From Pseudomonas vlassakiae (lineage in GTDB: Bacteria; Pseudomonadota; Gammaproteobacteria; Pseudomonadales; Pseudomonadaceae): DNA of 59,706 nucleotides. The position numbers were made by a program, and so were the translations under genes. The stretch lies in the NCBI RefSeq assembly GCF_014269035.2, contig NZ_JABWRP020000026.1, positions 1 to 59,706 on the forward strand, given 5' to 3'. Below the pieces are notes generated by a model. The model ran no database searches. It was not told where the DNA came from and saw only the letters and a list, made by a program, of their open reading frames with translations. This document shows, piece by piece, positions 32,385 to 39,942 of this stretch (within the stretch, counting starts at the first letter, position 1; each line of letters opens with the position of its first letter).

Positions 32385-32405
32385 CGCCCGGCCGGGTTGC
32401 CTGTT

Positions 32406-32795
32406 TCAGCTCCATAGCTTCGCACTTTGCGGCACCCCGCCATAGCCATAGGCGGTAGCGCGCACGTCTATGAGGTGTACGTTCGAATGAAGGTGCACAT
32501 TGCCGATGCGTCCTGAAAGCAGATCATATGCCTCACGCTGATACCGCCGTTTCTGCTCCACTGTCGTCGTCTCGTCGGTGATCGTGACCTCCAGGCGAAA
32601 GCTGTTGCGCCCCAGGCTCTCGAGCGATTCACACTCGATAAACCACAAGCCAGCGTCGACGAACCGAACGATCACCATCGTTTGTGATGGCTGCTTGTCC
32701 AGAACGCGTGCGGTCAGTTCAGTCAGCTCACGGCTGAGTCGGGACGCCAAGGCAGTATCGGGCGCGCCGGATAAGGTCAGGGTTATACCAGGCAT
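32406..32795 (-). CDS. tautomerase-superfamily protein
   Basis: A 129-residue protein starting MPGITLTLSG, with Pro2 as the likely catalytic N-terminal proline after Met removal, as in 4-oxalocrotonate tautomerase relatives. The middle includes RELTELTARVLDKQPSQTMV and a beta-rich remainder typical of the longer tautomerases. It is divergent from the LysR regulator at 32898, with a 102-base gap. Substrate unknown. Confidence 0.82.
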   Translation of the reverse strand: MPGITLTLSGAPDTALASRLSRELTELTARVLDKQPSQTMVIVRFVDAGLWFIECESLESLGRNSFRLEVTITDETTTVEQKRRYQREAYDLLSGRIGNVHLHSNVHLIDVRATAYGYGGVPQSAKLWS

Positions 32796-32897
32796 TTCGG
32801 TAATCCTCGTAAGTGGCGTGCCTGTAACTTAACCTTTGAACATCATCCCCAAAAGCGGGAAAATCGATGCTCATCTTCCTGTTTATCCGGAACCCGC

Positions 32898-33740
32898 ATG
32901 TACCACTTCGACATTGCGCAGCTCCACGTCTACTTGGCGGTCTGTGAGGCAGGCAGTATCTCGGCAGCCGCTCCGGCCCTGTTTCGCTCGACCTCCGCGA
33001 TCAGCGAACAGCTGCGTAAGCTGGAAGATGCCATTGGTGTCGAGTTGCTCATTCGCGGCAAGCAAGGCGTTCGCCCAACACCTGCTGGTGAACGACTTTT
33101 GCGCCACGCCAGGCAGCTCATCACCCTGGGCGAGCGGGCGCTGTCCGACGTTCGAGGCGAACAGTTCGAAGGGGAGATACGGTTAGCGATCACTGATTAC
33201 TTTCGCCCCGACGACATTGCTGGGTTGCTGAAAAAACTTCGTGAATGGCATCCACGGCTTCGACTTCATGTGGTGATGAAAAAGAGCCTGGAAATTGATC
33301 AGGCCAATGACCACTTGGACATTGGCTTGGCCATGCGTTTCACCGAGCGCGTGTCTTCATCCAACCTGTTTGAAGTAAGGCAGGAGCCACTGCAATGGGT
33401 AGCCGCTGCCGGCTGGGTGCCAGAGCCTGGGCAGCCGCTGCCATTGCTCGCGATCAGCGGGTGCGGATTGTCGGAGTACAGCTGCCAGGTGCTGGAGCGC
33501 GCCCATGTCGATTACGAGATCGTCTACTCGACTTCAGGGGTGGCGGGGTTGCAATCGGCATTGAAGGCAGGGCTTGGAATTGCGTGCCTTAACGCGAGTG
33601 CTGTCCCCCATGGGGTGGAGCCTTACAGGACTGGCTTGCCGGTATTGGCCCAAGCCAGGTTCTCGCTGCTTCCACCGCGTAAGGGGGAGTCTGCGCTGGT
33701 GGAAAATGTGCGGCGATTGTTGCAGGGTTATCTCGCATAG
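32898..33740 (+). CDS. LysR-family transcriptional regulator
   Basis: A 280-residue LTTR. The N-terminal winged HTH includes FDIAQLHVYLAVCEAGSISA and STSAISEQLRKLEDAIGVEL, near residues 4-50, followed by a substrate-binding domain with the EIRLAITDYF start near 93. It is divergent from the tautomerase gene and probably regulates it and itself from the shared 102-base gap, the usual LTTR arrangement. The effector is unknown. Confidence 0.92.
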   Translation: MYHFDIAQLHVYLAVCEAGSISAAAPALFRSTSAISEQLRKLEDAIGVELLIRGKQGVRPTPAGERLLRHARQLITLGERALSDVRGEQFEGEIRLAITDYFRPDDIAGLLKKLREWHPRLRLHVVMKKSLEIDQANDHLDIGLAMRFTERVSSSNLFEVRQEPLQWVAAAGWVPEPGQPLPLLAISGCGLSEYSCQVLERAHVDYEIVYSTSGVAGLQSALKAGLGIACLNASAVPHGVEPYRTGLPVLAQARFSLLPPRKGESALVENVRRLLQGYLA

Positions 33741-33842
33741 GGTTCGGGACGAGGCATTCATCGTTTCATTCAGGCTAATAGACACCTATTTTGACCTTGC
33801 CCCGTGAATATCCAGATTGGCTTCTCAGACTAGAGAAACGCT

Positions 33843-34286
33843 ATGACTGATGAAAAAAACGATGATCGCCCTGTTTATCAAGCAGCTTGCCATTGCGGAA
33901 CAGTGAGATTTTCACTGCGCTTGACCGACGGGCTGCGTACAGCGCGAAGGTGCAACTGCTCGCTCTGCCGCATGCGTGGCGCCGTTGCGGTATCGGCCAA
34001 CCTGAACGACATCACCGTCACCCAAGGCGAAGAAGCGCTGACCCTTTATCAATTCAACACACGTGAAGCCAAGCACTACTTCTGCTCGAAGTGTGGGATC
34101 TATACCTTCCACCAGCGTCGCTCTGTGCCGGACCAGTACGGGGTCAACGTGGCTTGTATTGAAGGGATGAGCCCATTCGACTTCCCGCAAGTGCCTGTCA
34201 GTGAAGGACGGAATCATCCTAAAGACCGCGTAGGTGGAGCAGCAGGGGTTGCAGGATGGCTGCGGTATGAAAGCAACCTTGAGTGA
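33843..34286 (+). CDS. GFA-family protein (DUF/CENP-V-like zinc protein)
   Basis: A 147-residue GFA domain protein. Zinc ligands are visible in ACHCGTVRFSL near residue 19, RRCNCSLCRMRGA near 40 and YFCSKCGIYTFHQRR near 82. The family was named for glutathione-dependent formaldehyde activation, but most members have no established activity. It follows the LysR gene by 100 bases on the same strand; whether they share a transcript is unclear. Confidence 0.9.
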   Translation: MTDEKNDDRPVYQAACHCGTVRFSLRLTDGLRTARRCNCSLCRMRGAVAVSANLNDITVTQGEEALTLYQFNTREAKHYFCSKCGIYTFHQRRSVPDQYGVNVACIEGMSPFDFPQVPVSEGRNHPKDRVGGAAGVAGWLRYESNLE

Positions 34287-34357
34287 CTGCACAGCTGGCG
34301 TGGGAAGTCGTCTTCCGACATAGATGACTTCTCTTGCAAGCCTGCGCGGGTGCTTGG

Positions 34358-34432
34358 GTTGTTGGGGCCGCTTTGCGGCCCATCGCCGCGGTTCGTCGCC
34401 ACGGCAAGCGCGGCTCCCACAGGGGCGGGTGG
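34358..34432. repeat. REP-type palindromic element
   Basis: Contains GGGCCGCTTTGCGGCCC (a small hairpin, 34367-34383) and GCGCGGCTCCCACAGGGGCGGG further on, the arms of a Pseudomonas REP doublet, directly before the DUF3077 gene's 3' end. Confidence 0.7.
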
Positions 34433-34439
34433 CTCGACT

Positions 34440-34706
34440 TCAATCTTTCATCATGCCCAGTTCGGCATCATCGAGCAGTGCCTTGGCCAGGGCGCTGAGG
34501 TAGTGCGAGGCCCAGAGCAACTGGGGTTTGTCTTCCATCAGGCCGTCGATGGTCAGGTCGCGGACGTAGCCCATCAGTTCTGAGGCCTGTTCGCGGGCGC
34601 TCTGGCAAGGGATGCCGGGTTCGATGCGGAAGAGGGGATGGGTCTGGTTTTCACCTTGGTAGAAGGTGGTTTTGCCGACAATGAAGTGGGTTTCTTCGAT
34701 GGCCAT
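34440..34706 (-). CDS. DUF3077 family protein
   Basis: An 88-residue protein starting MAIEETHFIVGKTTFYQG. The FRIEPGIPCQSAREQASELM region and a helical C-terminus match the Pseudomonas DUF3077 family. GGGAGAT precedes the ATG. No known function; such small genes are often in accessory clusters. Confidence 0.78.
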   Translation of the reverse strand: MAIEETHFIVGKTTFYQGENQTHPLFRIEPGIPCQSAREQASELMGYVRDLTIDGLMEDKPQLLWASHYLSALAKALLDDAELGMMKD

Positions 34707-34872
34707 TGTTTGATCTCCCTGAAGTTGAAGATGCCTGGGCTGGCCCTATCGCCGGCAAGCCGGGTGCCCACAGGTTCACCACACTCCTAAGGGCCGTCTA
34801 CAACCTCAGGGGCGGTGCTGTGTGAGTGAACAAGCCTGTGAAAGCGTCAGGCCAGGCAAGACGTGATGCGGA

Positions 34873-35112
34873 TTAATGCAGCGTCTGCGGATCCGCTGGC
34901 TTCTGGATTTGAGCCAGCGCGGATTCGAGCAATTTGCGCAGGGAATCCAGCTCGTGCATTGACGTCATGATCAACAATGACACGGGTGACTTGGGCTGCA
35001 TCAACATCGCCTGCTGGGCAACGACTTCGGCACAGAGTGCGTAGTCAGCGGCCATCATCAGCGTGTCTTCGAGGGCGTGTAGGTAAGGTGGATCGGGGAC
35101 TATTTTCAGCAT
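34873..35112 (-). CDS. small hypothetical protein (DUF6124-like)
   Basis: A 79-residue, mostly helical protein starting MLKIVPDPPYLHALEDT. The opening 'K-x-V/T-P-x-P-P' and the long helices loosely resemble DUF6124/DUF3077-associated Pseudomonas proteins, and it lies near the DUF3077 gene on the same strand. The family assignment is weak; the frame and composition look like a real gene. Confidence 0.55.
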   Translation of the reverse strand: MLKIVPDPPYLHALEDTLMMAADYALCAEVVAQQAMLMQPKSPVSLLIMTSMHELDSLRKLLESALAQIQKPADPQTLH

Positions 35113-35505
35113 GGCTATTTACCCAATGGGTGCGTCCACCAGCCTGCTGTCAAACAGATTGGTGGCAGCTGTACGTGGATTGACAGACCGGTGGAAATAG
35201 CAAAAGTCCCGGCGCACGCGAGCGTGCTCCACATACAGCCACCATAAGGGCTAGCCGCAGACTATTTACCATTCCAGCCTGTCAAAGCTGCATCGTTGAT
35301 GTGCAACGACACCCCCGAGACTAGAGCGCTAGTTAGCCAGGCTGCAACGGAAAATAGATCGCGCCAGTATCTTTGGGAAATGCCCTACAAGGAAGGGGTT
35401 AAATCTGATTTATTTTGCCGTTAGAAGTAACAACATGTAACGCCAGTCGGTATTCGACACATCTGCTAACGTCATAAACCTCAACAACCCAAGATGAGGT
35501 TCAAG
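35113..35505. other. intergenic region without recognisable gene
   Basis: About 390 bases, AT-richer than average, with no open frame I can support. The final part carries the ribosome site (GAGG at 35496-35499) of the decayed methyltransferase. Confidence 0.45.
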
Positions 35506-35750
35506 ATGATTTCGCACAAGGATGTTATCGCCAAAAACCGTGACGCCTGGAATGCGTCCGCCGATCATCACCGGCGCAGCGCCGAATGGAAACGGCTTAT
35601 CGCCGTAGTGGCGAACAAGGGGAGTTTTCGAGCCTGGATTCAACCCTGACTGACCAGCTGGAGAAGGTAGGCATAACGGGAAAGGCCGTAATCCAGCTGG
35701 GCTGAAACAATGGCCACGAAGTGCTATCGCTGTTTACCCTTGCCAAGTGA
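35506..35750 (+). pseudogene. decayed SAM-dependent methyltransferase gene, N-terminal fragment
   Basis: Starts MISHKDVIAKNRDAWNASADHH from ATG 35506 with a good ribosome site. Near 35619-35622 one base is missing from a G run; in the next frame it continues EFSSLDSTLTDQLEKVGITG and KAVIQLG. It then meets TGA at 35703 exactly where the family's conserved Cys codon (TGC) belongs, and resumes NNGHEVLSLFTLAK to a stop at 35748. QLGCNNG is the SAM-binding motif of a known class of bacterial methyltransferases. The rest of the gene is missing. So: one frameshift, one nonsense change and a 3' truncation. Confidence 0.8.
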
Positions 35751-35769
35751 GAACTGCTGAGGATTTTGT

Positions 35770-36468
35770 GTGGATCAGAACAGAGACAGTCTGAAAACAA
35801 CCAACCCCATCGCCGGTTTGCCGGGGGCGGTATTCGAGAAGGTCTGGGAGGTTCGGTGGGCCTTGAAGCTCACCTATGTATGCCTTTTTATGGATATGGC
35901 GTTCATGAACGCCCTGAGTACACCCCTGCTGGGTTTCTCCGGGGACATGGCAACGGTCTGGGAGAATGTCGGGCGGATCTTCGTAAGTATCGTCGTGTCC
36001 TGCCTGGTGGTGTCGGTCTGTATCCCGGTCCTGGCCCGGATGACGGCCATACTCGGTAGCTACATACCTTGGCATCGGCTGCAAAGCCCACGAGATTACT
36101 CGCTGCTGCATAACCATGTGACCTACAGCGCACTGAAAGAGCACAGCCTTCGTGAAGGTAACGAGTTCCTCTACGACTACTGGCGGAGGAAGAGCCTGCA
36201 GCGTGAGGAGTGGCGCCAGCAGCGCTTCCAGGCCGGTGTTCTAGTTTTCGGGCTGGTGCTGATGGCAATTGCTAACGCCAAGGTAGGGGCGCATTACCAG
36301 TTACCGGGCCTGATGTCATATGTCACGGCATACATTGGCTGGGAGGGCTATGCGGTGCTGGGGGTAATTACTGTTTGCCTGCTTAACTGGGCGTGGTGGT
36401 CATCCGATGAGATTGGCCAGATCTACTATCCGCCATTGGCAGAGAAACTGCGAAAGCGCGATTACTGA
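35770..36468 (+). CDS. hypothetical integral membrane protein
   Basis: A 232-residue protein of unknown family with four hydrophobic segments: about residues 30-50, 68-90, 155-172 and 192-210. Between the second and third is a charged cytoplasmic-looking loop with HRLQSPRDYSLLHNHVTYSA and REEWRQQRF. GTG 35770 is the start, with GAGG seven bases upstream. It lies 19 bases after the methyltransferase fragment and before gntP on the other strand. No homologue recognised. Confidence 0.65.
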   Translation: MDQNRDSLKTTNPIAGLPGAVFEKVWEVRWALKLTYVCLFMDMAFMNALSTPLLGFSGDMATVWENVGRIFVSIVVSCLVVSVCIPVLARMTAILGSYIPWHRLQSPRDYSLLHNHVTYSALKEHSLREGNEFLYDYWRRKSLQREEWRQQRFQAGVLVFGLVLMAIANAKVGAHYQLPGLMSYVTAYIGWEGYAVLGVITVCLLNWAWWSSDEIGQIYYPPLAEKLRKRDY

Positions 36469-36627
36469 CGTCGGGTTGAACTTGGCTGGCGTCTTAGCGG
36501 GCTGCTGTGCATTGCAGTGCAGTCACCGCATGTAATGCGCCGATCCATGTCGTGCTTGCTCTAGCGCGATCGCGTCAAAGCAGAAGAGGACCCGCTGTAC
36601 CCGGCACTATTTGCATCTGTGCTGAAA

Positions 36628-36690
36628 CCTTGGGGCTGCTTCGCAGCCCATCGCGACACAAGGCCGCTCCCACAAGAGTCCGCGCAGGTC
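36628..36690. repeat. REP-type element
   Basis: GGGGCTGCTTCGCAGCCCATCG then CGACACAAGGCCGCTCCCAC: a small hairpin plus a REP arm. The same ACACAAGGCCGCTCCCAC arm occurs at 58611-58628. It lies in a 320-base gap that otherwise has no gene I can support. Confidence 0.75.
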
Positions 36691-36750
36691 CTGGGTTTAT
36701 GCGTTTGCGCAATGGTATTTGGAAATAGCGCTGGCAGGCTGCTGGCAAAT

Positions 36751-36772
36751 GCCGCCGGAGTAACCCGGCGGC
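36751..36772 (-). terminator. possible gntP terminator
   Basis: Eight-base stem GCCGCCGG/CCGGCGGC with a six-base loop just after the gntP stop. On the minus strand it is followed by ATTTG, so the T run is short and the call is moderate. Confidence 0.5.
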
Positions 36773-36792
36773 CAAGCTTCTTTGAATCCGGC

Positions 36793-38178
36793 TCAGCCCA
36801 CCGTAACCGCCGCATTCAACATCAACACCACAATCAACCCGACCACCGCCACGATGGACTGCACCACCGAGATAGTCTTGGTAGCCTCACCCATGGTCAT
36901 GCCAAACGACTCCTTCACCATCCAGAAGCCCGCATGGTTGGCGTAGTTGAAGAACAGCGAACCGCAACCGATCGACAGGGCCAGCAACGGCAGGTTCAGG
37001 CTCGGGTCAGCCCCTGCCAGCGGCGCCAGCAAGCCGGCAGCACCGACGATACCGACCGTGGCGGAGCCGGTAGACACCGACAGCAGCATCGCAATCAGCC
37101 ACCCCAGGATCAACGGCGGGAAGGCCGATTGCTGGGTCAGGTGCACGATGGCATCGCCGACCTTGGCGCTGGTCAGCATCTCCTGGAAGGCCCCGCCCCC
37201 GGCAATGATCATGATGATCGAGGCAATCGGCTTGAGGCTTTTGCCCAGCGCATCGCGCAGCTGTTCGGCGTCGCCACCGCGCGCCAGTACCAGGCTCGCG
37301 CCGGCGAACAGCACGCCCAGCAGCATGGCGATCAGCGGGTTGCCGAGGAAGCTGGCCAGCTCCAGCAGCGCATTGCCCTTGGGCAGCAGCATTTCGGCGA
37401 CGGCATGCACCAGCATCAGGATCGCCGGCAGCAACGCGGCCAGCATGCCGACCGCTACACCAGGGCGGGGTTGGCCGTCGGCTTTCTCAGTCAGTGTGAA
37501 CTGGTCGAGCAGGGCCTGATCGGGCCGTGTGCTCATGCGCGGCGCAATGAACAGGCCATACAGCGGGCCGCCCAGGATCATGGCCGGGATTGCGGCAAGG
37601 AAGCCATAGAGCATGGTGGGCCCGACCGAGGTCTTGAGCACGGCGATGGCGGTCAAGGGGCCTGGGTGCGGCGGCACCATGCCGTGCATGGCGGCCAGCG
37701 CGGCAATCACCGGAACACCGACATACACATACGCCGAGCCTTTGAAGCGGGCCTGGCCTTCCAGCTTGCGCGCCACACTGAAGATCAACGGCAGCATGAT
37801 CACCAGGCCCACTTCGAAGAACATCGGGATGCCGATCACAAAAGCCACCAGCATCATTGCCCAAGGAATCATCCGGTCCGAGGTGCGCTTGAGGATGACG
37901 TCGGCGACCTGCTCAGTGACGCCGGCGTCAGCCAGAATCTTGCCGAGCATCGCGCCCAGCGCGATCACCACCCCCACCGCACCCAGTGTCTTGCCGGCGC
38001 CAGTGAGCAGGTGGGAGACGATGCTGCCGGGCTCCATGCGGGTGGCAAAGCCGACGCCAATGGACACCACCAGCAAGGCCAGCAGCGGATGCATCTTGAG
38101 ACGGGACACGATGAGCGCAACCAGCACCAGGACACTGACCAAGGCGGTCAGCAACAGCTGTATATCTAAGGGAGTCAT
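36793..38178 (-). CDS. GntP-family permease (gluconate/organic acid)
   Basis: A 461-residue transporter with about 12-14 helices. It matches the GntP family: DAGVTEQVADVILKRTSD near residue 84, GIPMFFEVGLVIMLPL near 115 and MVPPHPGPLTAI near 166. GntP-type proteins import gluconate or related hydroxy acids by proton symport. It is divergent from a malate-dehydrogenase-like gene 367 bases away, suggesting that the pair takes up and oxidises a 2-hydroxy acid; this is inference. Confidence 0.92.
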   Translation of the reverse strand: MTPLDIQLLLTALVSVLVLVALIVSRLKMHPLLALLVVSIGVGFATRMEPGSIVSHLLTGAGKTLGAVGVVIALGAMLGKILADAGVTEQVADVILKRTSDRMIPWAMMLVAFVIGIPMFFEVGLVIMLPLIFSVARKLEGQARFKGSAYVYVGVPVIAALAAMHGMVPPHPGPLTAIAVLKTSVGPTMLYGFLAAIPAMILGGPLYGLFIAPRMSTRPDQALLDQFTLTEKADGQPRPGVAVGMLAALLPAILMLVHAVAEMLLPKGNALLELASFLGNPLIAMLLGVLFAGASLVLARGGDAEQLRDALGKSLKPIASIIMIIAGGGAFQEMLTSAKVGDAIVHLTQQSAFPPLILGWLIAMLLSVSTGSATVGIVGAAGLLAPLAGADPSLNLPLLALSIGCGSLFFNYANHAGFWMVKESFGMTMGEATKTISVVQSIVAVVGLIVVLMLNAAVTVG

Positions 38179-38545
38179 TCAGGGAATCTCGGTTGGGCTG
38201 GCGCTCAGGCATTGCAAGCATGCCAGCGGTTCTGCGGGCGGTAGCGAGCCGTTAGCGGTCGCGGGCAGATGGCTGACTGGATGCGCACGCTTCGAACTTC
38301 GGAGGAATGGGGCTGGCGGACGCAGGTGTCGCGCCGGGCAAGCGCGTAGGGCTGGGCAGTGCGGTCATGGAGCGATTCACCTTGTTATTTGGTCATCTAT
38401 ATGAATCATTACAAAGTATTTCCGGGACCGTGGGAGGCTGTCAATAGCATGCGGTCGCGTCACATGGTCTTTTCGCCTTGGCAGGCAATACTTCTCTGTA
38501 TACGCAGGCGTGCTCCTGGTGGCGCGCGCCGCTGGGAGGTGTCAG
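38179..38545. other. divergent gntP-mdh control region
   Basis: A 367-base gap between two divergent genes. A clearly AT-rich patch at about 38376-38420 (TTGTTATTTGG, ATGAATCATTACAAAG) is the likely location of promoters and an operator. No regulator gene adjoins it, and I could not define a firm palindrome. Confidence 0.4.
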
Positions 38546-39475
38546 GTGAACAAGTTATCAATCGTGGGCGCGGGGATCGTGGGTGAAGCGGCGGCGCAGA
38601 TCATCGCCCGGGAAGAGTATTGCCGTGAACTGATGTTGCTCGATGTGCAGGGTGAGCTGGCCCAGGGCAAGGCGCTGGACATCTGGCAGGCAGCCGTTGA
38701 GTCAGGTTCCGATACCAAGGTGCTGGGCGGTGCCAAGGCCGAAATGCTGCAGGACTCGGAGCTGGTGGTGATTACCGCAGGCGTGCCGCGCAAGCCTGGC
38801 CAGTCGCGGCAGGACGTGCTGAGCATCAACTTGCCGATCCTCGACGGCATCATGCACGACATCAATCGCTACGCGCCGGCAGCGACGGTGCTGGTGGTGT
38901 CGAACCCGGTCGATGTGCTGACCTATCGCGCCTGGTCGCTCAGCAAGCTCGGGCGTGGCAGGGTGTTCGGCCAGGCGGGGGTGCTGGATACCGCGCGCAT
39001 GAAGTGCTTCATTGCCGAGGAGACCGGGTTTTCCGCCCGGGACATCACGGCGCTGGTACTGGGCGGGCATGGCGACAGCATGGTGCCGCTGATGCGCTAC
39101 TGCCAGGTCGGCTCGGTGCCGCTGTCGCATTTCCTGTCCGAAGAGCAGATAGAGCGGATCGTCGAACGCACACGCAAGGGTGGTGGCGAGATTTTGGGCT
39201 TGAAGAAGGTCGGCAGCGCCTGCGATGCGCCGGGTGTGGCCATTGCGCAAATGGTGGATGCGATCGCCAATGGGCGTAACCGCATTCTGCCGGCAGTTGC
39301 GATTCTTGAAGGGGAATACGGGCGCACCGACATCGCCATGGGCGTTCCTTGCGTCCTGGCTGGGGAGGGCATTGCCCGGGTGATCGAGTTGCCGCTGGAG
39401 GCGCAGGAGCAGGCGATGTTTGATCACTCGGCGGATCAGGTGGCGCGGGATATAGCGGAGATGAAGGCGTTGTGA
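38546..39475 (+). CDS. malate/lactate dehydrogenase family protein, malate type
   Basis: A 309-residue NAD-dependent 2-hydroxyacid dehydrogenase. The dinucleotide motif is GAGIVG (residues 7-12), the substrate-specificity loop is GVPRKPGQSRQD near residue 80, and the catalytic His is in LGGHGDSMVPL near 172. The Arg in PRKPG is what malate enzymes carry, where lactate enzymes have Gln. The GTG start at 38546 is supported by GGGAGGT five bases upstream. Its pairing with a GntP permease suggests a catabolic role rather than the TCA enzyme. Exact substrate is not settled. Confidence 0.88.
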   Translation: MNKLSIVGAGIVGEAAAQIIAREEYCRELMLLDVQGELAQGKALDIWQAAVESGSDTKVLGGAKAEMLQDSELVVITAGVPRKPGQSRQDVLSINLPILDGIMHDINRYAPAATVLVVSNPVDVLTYRAWSLSKLGRGRVFGQAGVLDTARMKCFIAEETGFSARDITALVLGGHGDSMVPLMRYCQVGSVPLSHFLSEEQIERIVERTRKGGGEILGLKKVGSACDAPGVAIAQMVDAIANGRNRILPAVAILEGEYGRTDIAMGVPCVLAGEGIARVIELPLEAQEQAMFDHSADQVARDIAEMKAL

Positions 39476-39508
39476 GGTGAAGGCCCAATTGCTTAGCCAA
39501 CATAGGTA

Positions 39509-39534
39509 TATCGCCGGCCCTGTGGCCGGCGATA
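39509..39534. terminator. hairpin between convergent mdh-like and HTH genes
   Basis: Perfect 11-base inverted repeat TATCGCCGGCC / GGCCGGCGATA with a four-base loop, about 34 bases after the dehydrogenase stop. There is no T run on either side, so termination may be factor-aided; it also resembles a REP half. Confidence 0.55.
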
Positions 39535-39553
39535 AACACAGACCAAACGATGC

Positions 39554-39850
39554 TTAGTTCGTGGTCAGTTCCAGGGACAGTTCCGGATGCTTCAGGATCA
39601 AGCGCATCAGGCACAAAACACCACCTGGAGGTACGAAGCGGCCTTGTTCCCAATCACGTAACGTCGCCACGGGTGTAGCAATACGTTCGGCGAAAGTTGC
39701 CTGAGTCAATCCGCAACGCTCACGTGCCTGTCGAACCAGTATCTGTTCAGGCGTGGTGACGCGCCCGGCGCCTATCTTGGCTTCTTTGAGTGCTTGGCGC
39801 AGGTCAGGCAACGGCTCACCGTCTGGATCATCTTCCAGGCTCAAGGGCAC
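39554..39850 (-). CDS. HTH (XRE-type) regulator, antitoxin-like, orphan
   Basis: A 98-residue DNA-binding protein. The helix-turn-helix is CGLTQATFAERIATPVATLR near residue 46, followed by DWEQGRFVPPGGVLCLMRLI, as in HigA/NadS-type antitoxins and related regulators. The frame is open for another 17 codons upstream to an in-frame TAA near 39902, with no ATG there, so I use GTG 39850; the N-terminus may be shortened. No toxin-like gene adjoins it: upstream is an intact transporter gene on the same strand. Confidence 0.75.
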   Translation of the reverse strand: MPLSLEDDPDGEPLPDLRQALKEAKIGAGRVTTPEQILVRQARERCGLTQATFAERIATPVATLRDWEQGRFVPPGGVLCLMRLILKHPELSLELTTN

Positions 39851-39942
39851 AGAGTCTTCATCGGGTAATTTTCGGGATGTGTCTAGTACGGCTTATGGCC
39901 GGCCCAGTGCTCCAGTGCGGACGTTCCTGCTCGGGATCGCCT

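Noticed and set aside
36619..38169. Plus-strand open frame opposite the GntP permease
   Set aside because: Extremely rich in His, Gln, Arg and Asp with no domain; the minus strand gives a clear membrane transporter.
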